Assembly: GCA_032622095.1 (NCBI GenBank) | Contig: CP136065.1 | Coordinates: forward strand, 241,097,530-241,161,529 | Length of the DNA: 64,000 bases | Source of the DNA: Siphonodentalium dalli | Taxonomy: Eukaryota; Mollusca; Scaphopoda; Gadilida; Siphonodentaliidae | Direction of reading: 5' to 3' | Shown here: one piece after another, positions 1 to 10,723 of the stretch | How the letters are laid out: each line of letters begins with the position of its first letter | Numbering within the stretch: the stretch's first letter is position 1 | Notes under the pieces: generated by a model | Database searches by the model: none | The model's input: only the letters and a program-made list of their open reading frames with translations | What the model was told of the DNA's origin: nothing | Translations under genes and position numbers: made by a program

Positions 1-113
1 ATTGACCTTGTAAGCCGGTGCATTCTCGTATATAGGTGGGTCTCCCTATGGCCTATGGGGACTTGCATGTGTGAGGGAGTGCACTGGCACAGGGTTTTTA
101 ATGGGCTGCTGTG
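1..113. repeat. Diverged palindromic MITE fragment (C-type), cut by window edge
   Basis: Reads GCATTCTCGTATATA..., central GGTCTCCCTATGG, then TGCACTGGCACAGGG, the decayed form of the hairpin seen in introns of MAD1 (for example 42355-42428). Confidence 0.6.
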
Positions 114-212
114 ACTCCTCTCAATTGTTGTAAAAATATTTTATATACACTTTATGAATATATTTGAACAAATTGTAACAAAAAAGATGAATAAATTATA
201 AAAAATTAAAAA

Positions 213-584
213 TCTCTTATATATTTTGAAGACCTCTGTCTGTCTGTCTGTATGTCATTTATACAAATCTACGATTCTCGACCGATCGGGACGAAACTTG
301 GTACGTGTGTGTAGTTTGACCAGGCGGTCGTCCTTGTCGTATTGGCGAGCCTGTGCGACGCCCGTGCAGCGCATGCGCAGACGAGATCTCGGAAACGGGT
401 GGAGCTATCGACTTGAAATTTGGTATGTGAATGTATCTTGCCCCGGATACGAATTTTATCAGGTCGCCAAGCCCGTGCGACGCCAGCTTCGCGCATGCAC
501 AGACCAGATCTCGTAAACGGGTGGAGCTATCGACTTGAAATTTGGTTTTTTAATAGCCCGGACAACGTCGGGCTCATCGGCTAG
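213..584 (+). mobile_element. Non-autonomous Helitron
   Basis: Begins TCTCTTATATATTTTG after an A and ends with a GC-rich hairpin (GCCCGGACAACGTCGGGC) about 10 bases before CTAG, followed by T. A TC start, a 3' hairpin, a CTRR end and A/T flanks are Helitron hallmarks. Inside are two copies of the 122-bp unit that is amplified at 4440-5100. Confidence 0.75.
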
Positions 585-852
585 TCTATTATATATTTTG
601 GAAGATCTGTGTGTGTCTGTCTGTCTGTTCGTGATGGACTCGAAAACGACTGAACCGATTTCGATGAAACTTGGTATGTGGGGGTACTTTCGGCCGTGGA
701 GTGGCATGGGCCTGTTAATTTGCCTGTGCGACGTGATCTTGACATCGGGTCATTTCAAGGTCGAATTTGTCAGTCAGCAAAAAAGCGTGTATCATCTGCG
801 TGCTATTTTGAACAAAGCATTCCCCGACAAACCCTTGCTCGTGCAGGCCTAG
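585..852 (+). mobile_element. Second Helitron-like unit, head to tail
   Basis: Starts TCTATTATATATTTTGGAAG directly after the CTAG of the first, carries the same CTGTCTGTCTGT leader and ends CTAG before T. The 3' hairpin is not clear. Confidence 0.5.
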
Positions 853-1151
853 TAAATAAACATGGAATTGGCAAACAAAATGCCATTCGATATGGAATCG
901 CAGGCTGTATATGCACTTAGATTTGCTACTATTATTCCACAACCCCTATGTTTATTAATCCCTACCTACCCTATTTTTTTATGTCAAGTGACCCCAAACA
1001 CATGTATTATTTTTTTTGCTTTACTGTGATCAATAATATAAGTGAACAGAATCCTATATTTTTACTCTATCAAATTTTGGGGGAAATGGGTTGACAAAGC
1101 TCTTAATATAATCGTAAGTTGGGTTTTTCTCAAACAAAATGTCATTGTGTG

Positions 1152-1686
1152 ATGGAGCTAAAACTGCTTTCACATACTTGCGTTTTACGCATGCGTTTTA
1201 CGGATGCGTTTGGCAGACGTGCGCTTAGAGCTTTCACATACCTCAGTTTACCTCTGCGCGTATGCGTCCGTTAACGGATGCGTGAAGAATTATTTGTGTT
1301 TACATATTGTCCTTTCGTCATGGATTCTATGTCATTTGATGTATATTTTGACATATAACTGCCATCACAATTATTTCATTCTTTAATTTGACCCAATATT
1401 AGATAGCATGGTGCCAGCAGCTGGCATACGCCCCCACATATATACCATTCTCATTCGTAAACACCACAAAATATCTACGGTATATCCCATGATTAATGAC
1501 ATCGCACCGAATACCCCTGTCCACTTATGCGTAAAACGGACAGCTTTTCGGTCTCGAAGCGAAAAGTTATGCGCGCACGCACGCGCGTTTAGCGGATGGT
1601 ATGTGAGAGCCCAAGCGATAACATTGGAGATAGAAACGATGCGCGTACGGATGCGTAAAACACATGTATGTGAAAGCAGCTTTAGT
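1152..1686. mobile_element. 535-bp MITE with CTGCTTTCACATAC ends
   Basis: Inverted ends CTAAAACTGCTTTCACATAC and its complement ending GCAGCTTTAG; the subterminal parts share GCATGCG and CGGATGCGT words. It splits a repeat seen whole at 44150-44275. Confidence 0.65.
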
Positions 1687-1705
1687 CTAGTTACACTTTA
1701 ACATG

Positions 1706-4040
1706 GGGTCCTACTAAACAACGAACACAAACGAACACAAACGAACACAGGTCCAAAAAGCGGAGTAGAAGGGTGAAATTTGGTTTGTGGGTGCGGGTGG
1801 GTCCATTCTATGTGTATGTGGTGTTATTTCCAACTTTGATGATTTATTTTTTGAGTTATTAGCATTATTTGAATACAAAACTACTAAACAACGAACACAA
1901 ACGAACATAAGATTAGCGGCAGTGTAGAGGTTACCATGCAGGTGTTAATTAACTACGGCTTACTCTGTCTCCTTGTTTTAACTGCAAGATGATTGTCAAT
2001 TTTATCACTGATGGCAATAAAAACACGGGGAAACATCACTCTGGTAAATGCTATATCTGCTTGCTTTCCTGATACACGCATACGCTATGTACCAGGCATC
2101 TTAAGGAAAATCTCAATCGTAATTTAAGTAAAACAGACAGTGATCAAACTTTCAATAAGATGGAAAAGTATTCAATAGCGAGAGCGGCTTGGTAACAATA
2201 GAAAACAAAATCATTTATGACGAAATACAGACAGACATAATTGACAAATATATGTGACAACATTTATGGAAAGACAAAAGACGAAAGTTTTCAATGCTAG
2301 AAAAAAAAATTCAACAATTCCGAAATGTTGGACAAATAACAATTATGAAAGCATTAAAGGTGCGGGAGTCCTTGGCAGTGGGTATATGCTGTGAAAATTT
2401 TCCAACGGTCAAAAACCGACACAAAAAGAAAAAATGTAGACAGACTTTGTCCGTATACAAATAAGAAATATCGCATAAACAGTATGTTATTGTCATATGT
2501 TTTACCATTATGTAAACAAAAGCATAAAAAGTTACTTTCCTGGTGTTTGTTTATATTCTGATAGTAAACATAAAGAGCGTTCGTTGTTGCTGAATTCCTG
2601 ATATGGAACTAATAAAGATTGTTTATATCATGTGTGTGTGATTAGCCAGTAACACGGTGCTGTCTTCTGTAACACAATAAGGCTCTTGCTTAGGTAATAT
2701 ATAGCATGCTGTTTACACGATGAACGAAACTGTATGCGTTTTAGTGTTTTTCTGTTTACGGTGATTGGAACAAATATGAATATTTTCGACAACTAAGGCC
2801 TCCCGTGCCTTTAATAATATAATTAACAAAAAAATTGACTGAGTTTACAGACAATTTAAATGAAACAGTGACTGACCAACTGCGTGACATTCGAGTGGAG
2901 GGGATTTTACATTATCAGGCATTGCATCATCTTTGGAAGTGAGACACGAAATTTGAACAAATATGACGGCCGAACAACGAGACAGACTAATGCGAAGACT
3001 TCTTAATTTTGTGATTGACAATTCCAAATTCCAAACTTCAGCTGATGACAATTAACTATACCCAAAACTACCGCTCTCGCAACACAAAAATGGACAATAA
3101 AAAGGAAAGAGTGAAGACATCAAAAACCAAGACGATCACCAATAAACGACAGAATAGTATGGAAATATACATATAGGATCTCACATGAGTTTCTATTTTA
3201 TACGGAATTTATCAACCGAGTTCACTAAATTCGATTTGAGTCGAGGTTTACCGAGGCTCAAATAGAATTTAGTGGACGAGGTTGATAAATTACGTATAAA
3301 ATAGAACGAGTTTGAGATACTTTTTATCACATGGTCATATAATCGCTTAATTTTTTATCGAAAACAACAATAATTAACAGACAGAGAACTTTGTCCCAAA
3401 GAGCAGCGTGACGTCATTGCTCCGTCGCCACGATATTACACGTGTCTATTACGCTCGAATATTACATAGGAAAATAGTGCTAATCATGTGATAAAATATC
3501 AAATAAGTGCATTACTTGATTTTAATGATTTAAATAATGCAACATTTTGCTGGAGCCATTTTCATCCATGCACTGACTTCAAGGAGAACAAACTCTGCCC
3601 ATCGTTCCGCCGGGGCTGAGTCGGTGTAAAATAATATATAAATATTCGATTGTATATAAAACAAACTTTGATTCTAGTACCTGAAGCTCTACTGAAAGAG
3701 CAGTGTGATGCCATGGAAGTTAAACGAAGTAATAATAAGTCAAAACAACTCAGTGACAAAGAGACAGAGTATAAGCCATAGAGAAGGCGGTAGTTAATTA
3801 ACACCTTTATTAACACCTTTGCAATACGGCTAATCTCATGTTCGTTTGTGTTCGTTGTTTAGTAGCTTTGCATTCAAATAATGCTTATAACTCGAAAAAT
3901 AAGTCATCAAAGTTGGAAATAACACCACATACACATATAATGGACCCACACGCACCCACAAACCAAATTTCACCCTTCTATTCCGCTGTTTAGACCTGTG
4001 TTCGTTTGTGTTCGTTTGTGTTCGTTGTTTAGTAGGACCG
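1706..4040. mobile_element. 2.3-kb element with about 280-bp inverted repeats
   Basis: Both ends begin GGTCCTACTAAACAACGAAC followed by tandem ACGAACACAA words, and the arms (about 1706-1985 and 3750-4040) are inverted copies. Flanked by TTAACATG at 1698-1705 and 4041-4048, an 8-bp target duplication. The uninterrupted site is visible at 44222-44275. The interior (1990-3740) holds no gene, only an imperfect 120-bp palindrome at 3190-3312. Confidence 0.72.
3190..3312. repeat. Imperfect palindrome inside the 2.3-kb element
   Basis: Arms TCTATTTTATACGGAATTTA and its complement ACGTATAAAATAGA, with AATTTAGTG/CACTAAATT near the centre. Confidence 0.6.
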
Positions 4041-4281
4041 TTAACATGCACATAAATTAACTGAGATGGAAAGGTTCTAAATATGCTTACGCCCAGAGAT
4101 CATATTCCACCAGCACAAAACTTGGGAACTTTTTGGTGTTCTGACCCACTATAAATATGAGCACTTCCGACTCAGAGCATGGTGCGATAATATGCAATAT
4201 TGCAGTAAATGCACCTTTTATAGTAGAAGAAGACCCGTTCTGACAGGGAACTTTATAACATTAAACAAACAAGCCAGGGAA

Positions 4282-5196
4282 TCTCATATATATTTTTGAA
4301 GACCTCTATCTGTCTGTCTGTCATTAATACAAATATACGATTCTCGACCGATCGGGACGAAACTTGGTACGTGTGTGTAGTTTGACCAGGCGGTGGTCGT
4401 TGTCGTATTGGCGAGCCTGTGCGACGCCCGTGCAGCGCATGCGCATACGAGATCTCGGAAACGGGTGGAGCTATCGACTTGAAATTTGGTATGTGAATGT
4501 ATCATGCCCCGAATACGAATTTTATCCGGTCGCCGAGCCCGTGCGACGCCAGCTTCGCGCATGCGCAGACGAGATCTCGGAAACGGGTGGAGCTATCGAC
4601 TTGAAATTTGCTATGTGAATGTATCATGCCCCGGATACGAATTTTATCGGGTAGCCGAGCCCGTGCGACGCAAGCTTCGCGCATGCGCAGACGAGATCTC
4701 GGAAACGGGTGAAGCTATCGACTTGAAATTTGGTATGTGTATGTATCTTGCCCCAGATACAAATTTTATCGGGTCGCCGAGCCCGTGCGACGCCAGCTTC
4801 GCGCATGCGCAGACGAGATCTCGGAAACGGGTGGAGCTATCGACTCGAAATTTGCTATGTGAATGTATCTTGCCCCTGATACAAATTTTATCGGGTCGCC
4901 TAGCCCGTGCGACGCCAGCTTATATCATGTGCGCAGACCAGATCTCGGAAATGGGTGGAGCTATCGACTTGAAATTTGGTATGTGAATGTATCTTGCCCC
5001 AGATACGAATTTTATCGGGTCGTCGAGCCCGTGCGACGCCAGCTTCGCGCATGCGCAGACCAGATCTCGGAAACGGGTGGAGCTATCGACTTGAAATTTG
5101 GTTTTTGAATAGCCCGGACAACGTCGGGCTGGGTAGAGCTATCGACTTGAAATTTGGGTTTTGAATAGCCCGGACAACGTCGGGGTCATCGGCTAG
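4282..5196 (+). mobile_element. Non-autonomous Helitron with 122-bp tandem array
   Basis: TC start after A (TCTCATATATATTTTTGAAG), CTAG end before T, 3' hairpin GCCCGGACAACGTCGGGGTC. A partial second copy of the 3' end lies at 5101-5130, so the tail is duplicated. Confidence 0.78.
4440..5100 (+). repeat. 122-bp minisatellite, about six units
   Basis: GATCTCGGAAACGGGTGGAG recurs at 4451, 4573, 4695, 4817, 4941 and 5063 with small changes, a spacing of 122 (once 124). The unit has open frames on both strands, which are shadows of the repeat, not genes. Confidence 0.9.
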
Positions 5197-5254
5197 TATT
5201 ATATATTTCTTTCATAATACTTGTTACTCAATAATCTACTTCACAATTGGGGGT

Positions 5255-5415
5255 GGTCCCAGCTCAAGATTACATGCTTTTCTGTGACTTTTGTGACCTG
5301 ATATCGCAATATTAAACATTGAACTAATTACCCAGGACAAATTACATAATTGTAAGCGACGCAAAGCAAAATCGCTCACAAAGTCACTTAAAACATGTAA
5401 TTTCGAGTTGGGACC
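5255..5415. repeat. Inverted-repeat dispersed element
   Basis: GGTCCCAGCTCAAGATTACATG-like left arm against CATGTAATTTCGAGTTGGGACC-like right arm. The right side and the next 50 bases resemble 29475-29580. Confidence 0.5.
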
Positions 5416-5489
5416 TTCACCTACAATGAAGTACATTCTTAAGGAACAGGTAATAACTCTACAGTAGTTCACCATAGTAGAGACTAATT

Positions 5490-5665
5490 GCATGATCTAA
5501 CAGTGACCATGTACATTTTGACAAGAGAGAGACGAGGGTGAATTTTAACACCCATGAATTAAAAAATTGTGTGTGCATACGGGTGCGAGAACAATTGCAC
5601 CCATCTCCTGGGAAGGACTGATATATATGATAATATGACAAGAACTCTGACATTTTGCAGCTACC
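5490..5665 (+). repeat. Dispersed repeat, copy also at 44300-44450
   Basis: Shares TTGACAAG, TTTTAACACCCATG, GTGCATACGGGT and CCTGGGAAGGACTGAT with 44310-44420 in the same order. No coding sense. Confidence 0.6.
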
Positions 5666-5963
5666 ATCTTCATTCAAGTGATTTTCTTCTTCAGACTATG
5701 GCTTGCAGTCAATGTGTGACTATAATAAGCCGCCTGGAGCCCGGCTGGAGGACATGATTTCGATCTAAACAGATGACTCTTTTGGTGTTAATCAGATGTT
5801 AGGAATGTTAGTGAGTCACATTGATTTAAATTTGGTGCGCCAACAGGATTTGTGTATTATTTTTGTTGGTTTTTTTTTTTTGCTATAGGATAAAGTCTAA
5901 AACTATTTACAATCGTTGGTGGTTTAGAGAAGTTTGCGTCGCTTGCGCCTCGCCATCAGTGAC

Positions 5964-6414
5964 ACTAATGGGGTCGTTGTAAAGTTTTATACATAAATGC
6001 ACAGTGTGCATTTATGTATACCGGTACATAAATGCACACCAGTCTCAGTCGGCGCGAGATTGAAATGTTGCCGTAAATAATTGCCGTCTGCTTCAATTCA
6101 AACTATGTTCTTCTGTCGTTCTGAAAAATACAAATTCTGCAATAGAACTGCAATAAAATTGATCATCGGTCGCATATTGATCTTAAGACTTAGTACCGGT
6201 ATTAAACAGGGACCGAAAGAACTGCATGGTTGTTTGATCGATGAACGGAAGAAAATGGAACTTACAAAAAATATGTGTGCATTTATGTAGAAAACACTAC
6301 GACAATGACCCTGTCACGTGACACTACGCGAGGCTGGTGTGCATTTATGTATACATAAATGCACACGGTGTGCATCTATGTATGTATAAAACATTACGAC
6401 AACGACCCCATTAG
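5964..6414. mobile_element. 451-bp MITE, 10-bp target duplication
   Basis: Inverted ends CTAATGGGGTCGTTGTAAAG and the complement; CATCAGTGAC directly repeated at 5954-5963 and 6415-6424. Near the ends are palindromes of TGTGCATTTATGTA. A 9-11-bp duplication suggests a Mutator-like origin. Confidence 0.65.
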
Positions 6415-6424
6415 CATCAGTGAC

Positions 6425-7499
6425 TGGATCATGTGGATGATGTCTGCAGTCAGTTTAGATGTGATGTGGAGAACTGAGTGCAAAGTGTACATAAAAGTAA
6501 TTATGTATTAGACTAATTTAGTTTTGTGTTATTCAAGAATAATTGACATTTTGCCATTCCTAAAATATGATGACAGCCGTACATCACGAGGTACTATCAC
6601 ACACGTGCAAAATCACATAGTCGAAAATAGGGAACTTTTTGAAAAAGAATTGGCTGCGTTTCCGCTTATCTGTCGGACTATCATACATCGTGTCGGTGGA
6701 ATTTTGACAAATAATTGTTTTTGTCGTTGTTCTTAAGTATGTATCTTATCAAATATCGTCAGTTTTAATCATGTTTGGAATTTGAGACGGGCGTGGAAGA
6801 CCTCCAATAATAGAGGTGTTTGTTTTTACTCAACGCTCTTTCAGCCATTTTGCAGAGAGCTAAATCTTGTGCATTCTCATTGATAAATGAGTGCGGAAAG
6901 TATGAATAAAATAAATAATTTACTCATTCTGGTTGTCAACACTTACGAAAAATATTCATAAACATTTTTGCTGGCCATTTTCACACAAAAGTCGCCCAAT
7001 TGCAACAAAATTAGGAAGAAAGTGTTAGCATAATTTCTGGTCACGTGATGTTTTGAACATGAAAAACGTGATCGTTCAAAAATGGAGCGGGCACCGACAT
7101 CAACAGTGGCGTTTATGGATTAATTTGGTGGAGGGGGTTACGGCGTAGGTGTTAAAATAACAATATTGACAGGTTCAAATTTCTGTTATTAGATTTAAAG
7201 ATCGTTTTATGGAGTCTATTATACAAGTAATGGTATTTGAATGTGTTAGCATCCAATGACATAAATGGCCGGGATCATCAACTTGGATTCATTAACTCTC
7301 GATTTAAGGGGGGGGGGGGGTATATATACAAAAATATTCCAGAGGATCGAATGGGGTGTTGAGAAAATATGTGTGATGCAATTTTTTGTTTACTTTCAAC
7401 ATAATTAATTGGGAAACATTAAGATATTGGAATTATATCAATTAGTTTAAATTTGTACTGTGCTTACTTCTTACTTATGTATGCATCCCCCAATTTAAT
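6425..7499. other. No recognisable gene
   Basis: AT-rich, no convincing coding sequence. Only a run of 13 G at 7308-7320 stands out. Confidence 0.5.
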
Positions 7500-7900
7500 A
7501 GGCGGCCATGCCATTTCTCGAACCTTTGACCGAGTTAGGTCAAACAAAGTTTGTTGTACTTAAGGTGACGCCCAAAATATCCAACCCACCCTATCGCGTG
7601 ATGAAAATGGCCGCCGTCTAGAGGAATTCAAATACACATGTAGGGGATCCATGCCAATTCTCGCCCTTGACAGATCGATTTAGGTCAAATAAAGGGTGTT
7701 GTATGATGGACGGTCACCAAAAAAACCACCATAGGCCTATATATTCATCCGACATACCCCAGCCGGATTCAAAATGGCCGCCGTTCATTGCAAGTGTTTG
7801 AAACAGGGGACCCATGTGCTATTTCTCGGCCGGGCGCTTGGTATATTTAGGCCAAACGAAGGTCGTACGGTAAATGATAATTAAGGCTGAAATTGTCATT
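7500..7900 (+). repeat. Degenerate repeat of about 160 bp, three units
   Basis: GGCGGCCATGCCATTTCTCG, then AAAATGGCCGCCGT at 7608 and 7772, each followed by a TAGGTCAAA or TAGGCCAAA block. Related AAACATGGCCGCCAGTGGCC words occur at 31690-32045 and 59265-59360. Confidence 0.5.
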
Positions 7901-8536
7901 GTCGCGGCAATGTCGCCCCTTTCGTTCAGTTGGATATCGGTACCCAGATTGTTTTTAACAGGGGCGTAGGAATGAAGTTTGTATTGGAGGGGCCATATTC
8001 GATGGCCATAGGCCATCGCCGACAGCCGCAGGCTGGAGGTGGGGAGAGCACGAGAGGGGTGTCCCCTCTCGGTGGTGTCCCCCAGGAAATTTTTCTTAAC
8101 TTCAAACCCTAAGATCGCATTTCGTTGCATCTGTGACAGCATTTACGTTAAATAACCAATTGAGGAAAACTATGGTATTTTAGTTTTTCACCTGTTGTAG
8201 AAAATAGTATGGAGATAATTTTGGACTCTCATATTCGTGCCTGTGTACAAATGGAGCAGTCTTCAATGAAAACATGATATGTAGGTTTATACTTACATAA
8301 TTATATATTCACATTCTCAGCTTTCCCAGCCTAATCCATAGTAGTGCATGTGACTGGAAACATTTCAACAACTGGGAATCGTATAGAATCAGGAAAACAC
8401 AATTTAATGTCACAACACTATGGAATAGAATATGGATACACTGGGTTACTAAAACTATAAACACAATAAATCCATCACTGCGAATTAACTAGAACATTCT
8501 TGAAAGACAGAAAGATGACAGCCAGGTATAGTGAGT

Positions 8537-10723
8537 TTAGTAGTGTCCGAAATAACCCTGTCTCCGATCCGAGGAACGCACAAACTCCGAGGCTATCTTC
8601 TCGGTAAGCATCGTGTCACATTCACCCTTATGAATGTTCACTAACATGGCGTTGTTGAGTCTTTCTTGTCCCATTGTTGTTCTCAGGTATGATTTTAATC
8701 TACGGAGAACAGAAAATGTTCGCTCTGCAGTTGCCGTAGTCACTGGCATGGTGAGAAATATTCGGATCAGTTTGTCAACTTCTGTGAATAGACGCTGGTT
8801 AAACTTGTTTTCAGACATGATAGTACAGATAGTAGAAATTTTGCTGATCCTCTTGATGGGTATCTGTGCGTTCATTTGTGATGATGTTATCATGTCCGGT
8901 AACATTTTCAATTGGTTTTGAAGACGTTCCATGTCAAGATCATCAGCGTATAATTTAGACACAGTTGCTGGCAGAATTACATCCCTGCCATTTGCGGCAT
9001 CTAATAGCATTCGTTCAATCTCTCGCAAAACTAGGAATCCTTTCTGTGAGAAGCGGTTTTGAATTTCTCCTTTGACCAGATCAAGAGTTTCATAGTACTG
9101 TTGTCGGTGCAAATCTTCAGGTGTGTCGAATTCATGATGAGTCTCAGCACTGTCGTCCAACCTTTTCGGGACCTTGCGTCGTCTTTTCAGGACGGGCGGT
9201 TCTGTTTTGTCTTTTGAAGAGTCGACAACTTTGTTGTAAAATGCTGCAAATTCCTCGTCTGTTCGAATTCGATCATAGTATTTTACCGTTAGTGTCGCTG
9301 TTTCACTGGCTTCCTGCAAGTTCAGGTCGCTGGTCTGGAGGATCTTTGAAAGTTGTTCACCTGCAGCAAAAATCAAATGGGCAAATTTCAGGCCAAAGTA
9401 AGAACTGAATTTACCAAGGTGTGTGAGCAGACCCCCAGCTTTGATACCAGCTTCTCCTCCTTGGCTCTTTATTATATCCAAAGTTCCTTTGAGCTCCTTA
9501 TAGTTGTCGAGAACTGCTTTGATTGAATCAGTGCGAACAGTCCAACGTGTTGGACAAAGGGGCTTGAGGTTACGAGATACCTCAGGTCGCCCAGATTGTT
9601 CCTCTTTCAACGCAGTAAAGAGAGCAGCTCGCTTCGGCGATGCTCGTATCAATTTTACACTCTCTCTCACAAGATCCAAGGCATCACGCATTGGAATTAG
9701 GTTCTGACACGCATCCTGCAAACAGAGGTTCAGACAATGAGCAAGACAGTGAACAGGTAAGGCTCGTTTTTCCAGATCTTGAATTTGTGTAGCCACACCA
9801 GTTAACCTCCCGCTCATGGCAGAAGCTCCATCATAGCCTTGTCCCCGGCAGTTTTCAATGGGGAGTATACATCTGGTCATGACGTCCCGTATATGAAGCA
9901 CGATATTGTCAGCTGTCGTTGACGAGATTTCGACCAGCCCCAGCGGATCCTCATTTATTGAATAGTCCTCGTCCACCCACCGAACGCATACTACCATTTG
10001 CTCCTTATTGCTCATATCCCGTGTCTCATCAGCCATGATGCTGAAATAAACGGCATTTCTGATGTTTGATAACAACCGTCTGAGAATGTCGTGTCCCATG
10101 ATAGTGATGAGCTCGTTTGTTATCTGTGGGGAGGCATACTTTTTTTCTTTCATCCATGCTAACATTCCTGGATTATCGTTGCATCGTAATTTCATCAATT
10201 GGTGGAAGTTTCCATTCTCCTCATTGTGCCCCCGAATGGCTAATCCTTGTCGCAAGAGGAAACGAAGTGATGATATCTCAGCCAACAGCATAGATCGTCG
10301 CATCTTTTGATTTTCTGCCAGTTGTGTATCCAACTGTGTAGCCACTGATAGCTTGCCAATGTTACTGTATTTCAGACTACACTCACGGTGACCCTGACTA
10401 GCTTCGTGTTCAGCAAACTTTTCTTTTGCTTTTTTCCAATTCTGGAAACCATCCTGTGTAAAAGCATTTTCCTGTTTTGTAGTGAGTGTGCGCATACCTT
10501 TCTTTGTAATATAGGAACACAAGAAGCAGAAAACTGATTTCCGAGATGCACAGAGCTCGAGCCACTGATGATCATGATACCATTTTTCAAGAAAGGTTCT
10601 GGATCTCCTTTGCTTTGCTGTTCCGGTGGTACGTGTCGTTGAGATGAGGGTCTCTTTGTCTTTTGGTTGAAATGGTTCAGTTCTCTCCCCGTGGCATTGC
10701 AGACACAAACAAGTGACTTCCAC
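8537..10723 (-). CDS. hAT transposase exon 3, catalytic core
   Basis: 2187-nt open exon ending TAA, residues 64-791. Carries the TTF zinc finger, the RNase H-like catalytic fold with its all-alpha insertion, and the C-terminal dimerisation region. The reading frame is unbroken. Confidence 0.93.
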   Translation of the reverse strand: MEVTCLCLQCHGERTEPFQPKDKETLISTTRTTGTAKQRRSRTFLEKWYHDHQWLELCASRKSVFCFLCSYITKKGMRTLTTKQENAFTQDGFQNWKKAKEKFAEHEASQGHRECSLKYSNIGKLSVATQLDTQLAENQKMRRSMLLAEISSLRFLLRQGLAIRGHNEENGNFHQLMKLRCNDNPGMLAWMKEKKYASPQITNELITIMGHDILRRLLSNIRNAVYFSIMADETRDMSNKEQMVVCVRWVDEDYSINEDPLGLVEISSTTADNIVLHIRDVMTRCILPIENCRGQGYDGASAMSGRLTGVATQIQDLEKRALPVHCLAHCLNLCLQDACQNLIPMRDALDLVRESVKLIRASPKRAALFTALKEEQSGRPEVSRNLKPLCPTRWTVRTDSIKAVLDNYKELKGTLDIIKSQGGEAGIKAGGLLTHLGKFSSYFGLKFAHLIFAAGEQLSKILQTSDLNLQEASETATLTVKYYDRIRTDEEFAAFYNKVVDSSKDKTEPPVLKRRRKVPKRLDDSAETHHEFDTPEDLHRQQYYETLDLVKGEIQNRFSQKGFLVLREIERMLLDAANGRDVILPATVSKLYADDLDMERLQNQLKMLPDMITSSQMNAQIPIKRISKISTICTIMSENKFNQRLFTEVDKLIRIFLTMPVTTATAERTFSVLRRLKSYLRTTMGQERLNNAMLVNIHKGECDTMLTEKIASEFVRSSDRRQGYFGHY

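Noticed and set aside
4284..5164. Overlapping frames on both strands of the Helitron array
   Set aside because: The 122-bp unit is open on both strands by chance; no codon bias and no known domain.
10721..10723. GTG as start of a 728-aa transposase
   Set aside because: An animal gene would not normally start at GTG. A splice acceptor lies right there and two upstream exons in phase provide an ATG.
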